Assembly (NCBI GenBank): GCA_934292955.1
Contig: CAKQXZ010000092.1
Coordinates: 1-7,691 of the forward strand
Source of the DNA: an uncultured Clostridia bacterium
GTDB taxonomy: Bacteria; Bacillota_A; Clostridia; Christensenellales; Borkfalkiaceae
Direction of reading: 5' to 3'
Length of the DNA: 7,691 nt
Positions within the stretch are counted from its first letter, which is position 1. Every line of letters begins with the position of its first letter. Positions 5,724 through 7,691 of the stretch are shown one piece after another. The notes beneath the pieces are model-generated. The model ran no database searches, was not told where the DNA came from, and saw nothing but the letters and a program-made list of their open reading frames with translations. Position numbers and translations under genes: made by a program.

Positions 5724-6899
5724 TCACTGTTTATCTCCTTTTATCCCGGGCAACATCGTTTCAAAAACCGCCCCGCCGCGGTTGTAAGCTTTAATATCGC
5801 CGCCGTGGAATTTAATTATTTCTTTTGTCAGCGCAAGCCCTATGCCGGTGTTGCCTTTTCTGCCGGCATAAAACCTCTCGAAAATGCGCGGCAGGTCCTC
5901 TTTGGCTATGCCGTCGCCGTCGTCGAAAACAATAATGCGTACTTTGCCGTTTTCGTTTGAGCATCTGACTGTTACCGTGGTTTTGCAAAATTTGAAAGCG
6001 TTCGATATAAGATTTGAAACGACTTTTCGCATTTGCTTTTCGTCACACAAAACAGTTGCTTCGCCGCAAAGCTCGGTTTTAAGTTTCTTTTGACCGTTTT
6101 CGAAAGCAGGCGCAAAAGAATCAGCCACACCGTTGATTATTCCGGTTAAATCGACTTGACGGAACTTCGGTTTTGCCTGCGCGGAATCGATTTTTGACAA
6201 CGCGAGCAATTCTTCAATAAGCTCTGTCATTCTGTCGCTTTCTTCGAGGATAACGTCTGCTGATTCCCGTACAGGCAAAACACCCGTCTGTATCCCTTCC
6301 GCATACCCCTGAATTGCCATAAGGGGGGTTTTCAGTTCGTGAGAGGCGTTCTGGAAAAAAGACTGCCTTATTTCCTGCGCCGATTCGATTGTCTTGCCGA
6401 GCTTTAAGCCGATGGCGCATATAACCGCGCCTACAACGACAACCGCCCCGCAAAACATCCAGTTAAGCCACTTTACATAGCTTAATATTGCGTTTATATC
6501 GACGTACAACACGTACTCGAATTTTTCGGACAAGCTCTCGTCCGACGCGTATACCGCCAAAACGATATTCCTGTTTTTACCTTTTACTGTATGGAATTCG
6601 CCGCGAACGGGTTTTTTATCGGCGCAATAAGCCAGCACCGCCTTTTCGGTTTCGGTGAGAAACACAAGATCTTCGTTTGTCTGCCCGATTTCCACATACG
6701 ACACGCCCGAACTCAAAAAATTTACGCCTTTCGCGTCGCCAGACGGATCGTACTCGCCGTATTCGTATTCTATTGCTTTTTTTGCCTGTTTTTCAAGGTC
6801 CTGAGGAATTGCGATGTTTACAACGACAAGTAACGCGCAAAGTATAAGCGCAGCCGAGCATAAACATGTCAGAACTATTTTAAGCTTAATCCGCGTCAT
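5724..6899 (-). CDS. Membrane sensor histidine kinase
   Basis: This 391-residue kinase is the partner of the response regulator. It would autophosphorylate on His187 in response to a signal outside the membrane and pass the phosphate to the regulator. Seen in order: a membrane segment at about residues 8-30; an extracytoplasmic sensor region of about 115 residues without a recognised fold; a second membrane segment at about 148-166; the H-box ASHELKTPL (185-193); the N-box NLISNAFKF (296-304); the G1 box DDGDGI; F-box RIFERFY; and G2 box GNTGIGLAL. All catalytic motifs are intact. Only about 20 residues separate the second membrane segment from the H-box region, too few for a normal HAMP domain. 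I chose the ATG at 6897-6899 because it overlaps the regulator stop as ATGA and has GGGGAGGG nine bases upstream; an earlier in-frame ATG at 6941 lies inside the regulator gene and lacks support. It resembles small PhoR/CssS-like kinases, but the signal is unknown. Confidence 0.93.
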   Translation of the reverse strand: MTRIKLKIVLTCLCSAALILCALLVVVNIAIPQDLEKQAKKAIEYEYGEYDPSGDAKGVNFLSSGVSYVEIGQTNEDLVFLTETEKAVLAYCADKKPVRGEFHTVKGKNRNIVLAVYASDESLSEKFEYVLYVDINAILSYVKWLNWMFCGAVVVVGAVICAIGLKLGKTIESAQEIRQSFFQNASHELKTPLMAIQGYAEGIQTGVLPVRESADVILEESDRMTELIEELLALSKIDSAQAKPKFRQVDLTGIINGVADSFAPAFENGQKKLKTELCGEATVLCDEKQMRKVVSNLISNAFKFCKTTVTVRCSNENGKVRIIVFDDGDGIAKEDLPRIFERFYAGRKGNTGIGLALTKEIIKFHGGDIKAYNRGGAVFETMLPGIKGDKQ

Positions 6900-7597
6900 T
6901 TGTCTTTTCCCTCCCCGCCGAGTTTGTATCCGTATCCCCACACGGTTTCTATGGTTGTCGCGCTTTTTGCGGCGGAAAGTTTCTTTCTTATTCTTCTTAC
7001 CGTTTCGTCTATGGCACGTGTTTCAATGTCCTCTCCAAACCCCCAGATTGCGTCCAGAAGGCTGTCCCGAGAATGAGTTTTATGCGGTTCGCCCATCATA
7101 AACGCCAACAAATTCATTTCGGTATTTGTCAGCGGAACGGTTGTTTTATCAGTTAAAACAGAGTGTTTATCCTCTGAATACGTCAAGTCGGCGTATTTCA
7201 AAACCTTGCCGCCGACTTTCTTTGAGCCGTTCATTTCCGCCCTTCTCAAAAGGGCTTTCACACGCATCAAAAGCATTGTCGGACGAAACGGTTTGGTAAG
7301 GTAATCGTCTCCGCCCAAAGTAATTCCGTTGACATAATCGAGTTCGCCGTCCTTTGCAGTGAGGAGAATAATGGGCACTGACGAAAACTTTCTTAATTCT
7401 TTTACGCACTCTATCCCGTCGCGCCCCGGCATCATAATGTCCAGAATAACAAGGTCGGACGGCTCATTTTCAAACGTCGAAAGAAGCAAGTCGCCCGTTG
7501 GGAACGCCATAATTTCGTACCCGTCGCTTTCCAAAAAATTTTTAAGAAGTTCCCGTATGTTTTTTTCGTCGTCCGCAATATAAATCCTGTACGCCAT
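6896..7597 (-). CDS. OmpR/PhoB-family response regulator
   Basis: A complete 233-residue DNA-binding response regulator. The receiver domain (about 1-120) has the acidic pair Asp9/Asp10, the phosphoacceptor Asp53 in LVILDIMMPG, Thr80 in ILLTA and Lys102 in TKPF, so phosphorylation chemistry looks intact. The winged-helix effector domain (about 130-228) carries the family marks LTNTEMNLLAFM, SRDSLLDAIWG, the recognition-helix region RAIDETVRRIRKKL and the wing VWGYGYKL. Length is normal for the family. The ATG at 7595-7597 follows a GAGAGG-like site closely spaced (four bases). The gene shares ATGA with the kinase downstream, so they form a two-gene operon. A likely target is the lipoprotein promoter, where a tandem 11-bp repeat lies; that link is inference. 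Family assignment is secure; the specific regulon cannot be named. Confidence 0.95.
   Translation of the reverse strand: MAYRIYIADDEKNIRELLKNFLESDGYEIMAFPTGDLLLSTFENEPSDLVILDIMMPGRDGIECVKELRKFSSVPIILLTAKDGELDYVNGITLGGDDYLTKPFRPTMLLMRVKALLRRAEMNGSKKVGGKVLKYADLTYSEDKHSVLTDKTTVPLTNTEMNLLAFMMGEPHKTHSRDSLLDAIWGFGEDIETRAIDETVRRIRKKLSAAKSATTIETVWGYGYKLGGEGKDK
6909..6916 (-). promoter_or_regulatory. Ribosome binding site of the kinase
   Basis: GGGGAGGG on the coding strand, within the last codons of the regulator gene and nine bases before the ATG at 6899. It supports the overlapping start over the longer open frame and implies coupled translation of the two genes. Confidence 0.7.
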
Positions 7598-7691
7598 AAA
7601 TCCTCTCTATGCACAATCGGCGTCGCGAAATCGCAACGCCTTTTGCCTTTTATTTATTCTTTTATAGATTTACCATCTCCCGCAGTTTGCC
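7598..7691 (-). other. Upstream region of the two-component operon
   Basis: These 94 bases hold the hairpin above and the regulator ribosome binding site. I see no convincing -35/-10 pair, so the promoter may lie beyond the window edge or the regulator may be part of a longer operon. Two frames entering from the edge end within 40 bases (stops near 7662 and 7656), either of which could be the tail of an upstream gene. Confidence 0.4.
7619..7656 (+). terminator. Terminator-like hairpin upstream of the regulator
   Basis: GGCGTCGCG and CGCAACGCC (7619-7627 with 7632-7640) form a nine-position stem with one imperfect pair and an AAAT loop. On the plus strand it is followed by TTTTGCCTTTTATTT, an intrinsic-terminator shape. 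No plus-strand gene lies before it in the window, so it may stop antisense transcripts. On the minus strand it would be a hairpin in the regulator leader, with no T-tract after it. Confidence 0.45.

Noticed and set aside
7656..7691. Tail of an upstream minus-strand gene at the window edge
   Set aside because: Two frames end here (GKLREMVNL and QTAGDGKSIKE) but each is too short to choose or to call a gene.

Overview
All genes in this window lie on the minus strand. They look like accessory chromosome of an uncultured, Gram-positive-type Bacillota, probably a gut or anaerobic clostridium. The evidence is purine-rich AGGAGG-type ribosome binding sites, a textbook sigma-A promoter in an AT-rich leader, an OmpR-type two-component pair, and a large Cys-rich repeat surface lipoprotein of a style I associate with such genomes. 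The taxonomic placement is inference.

Reading in the direction of transcription (right to left): positions 7691-7598 are a short upstream region with a strong hairpin. An OmpR/PhoB-type response regulator (6896-7597) follows, then a membrane sensor histidine kinase (5724-6899) whose ATG overlaps the regulator stop as ATGA. A 609-base gene-free stretch (5115-5723) comes next. Its left half is dense with signals: two abutting 11-bp direct repeats (5409-5430), an extended -10 sigma-A promoter (5367-5395), a dyad at the predicted mRNA 5' end (5337-5358), an 11-codon leader ORF with a strong ribosome binding site (5220-5255), an intrinsic terminator whose 5' arm lies inside that ORF (5197-5235), and another perfect inverted repeat (5172-5198).

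From 5114 to 64 runs one very large gene for a secreted lipoprotein. It has a lipobox signal peptide, 16 full and two degenerate C-x10-C-x2-C repeats, a tandem set of bacterial Ig-like beta domains, and a beta-rich C-terminus. As given, it is split by a one-base frameshift in an A4 run (T4 on the plus strand, 3864-3867), inside repeat 9. Restoring one base would give a continuous protein of about 1683 residues; the unrepaired product is a 437-residue lipoprotein with about eight repeats.

My working model is that the two-component system senses an envelope or extracellular signal and controls the lipoprotein promoter through the 11-bp tandem repeat. Expression may then be gated by the leader ORF and terminator, and possibly by the frameshift. 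The elements are visible in the sequence; the regulatory links are inferred.
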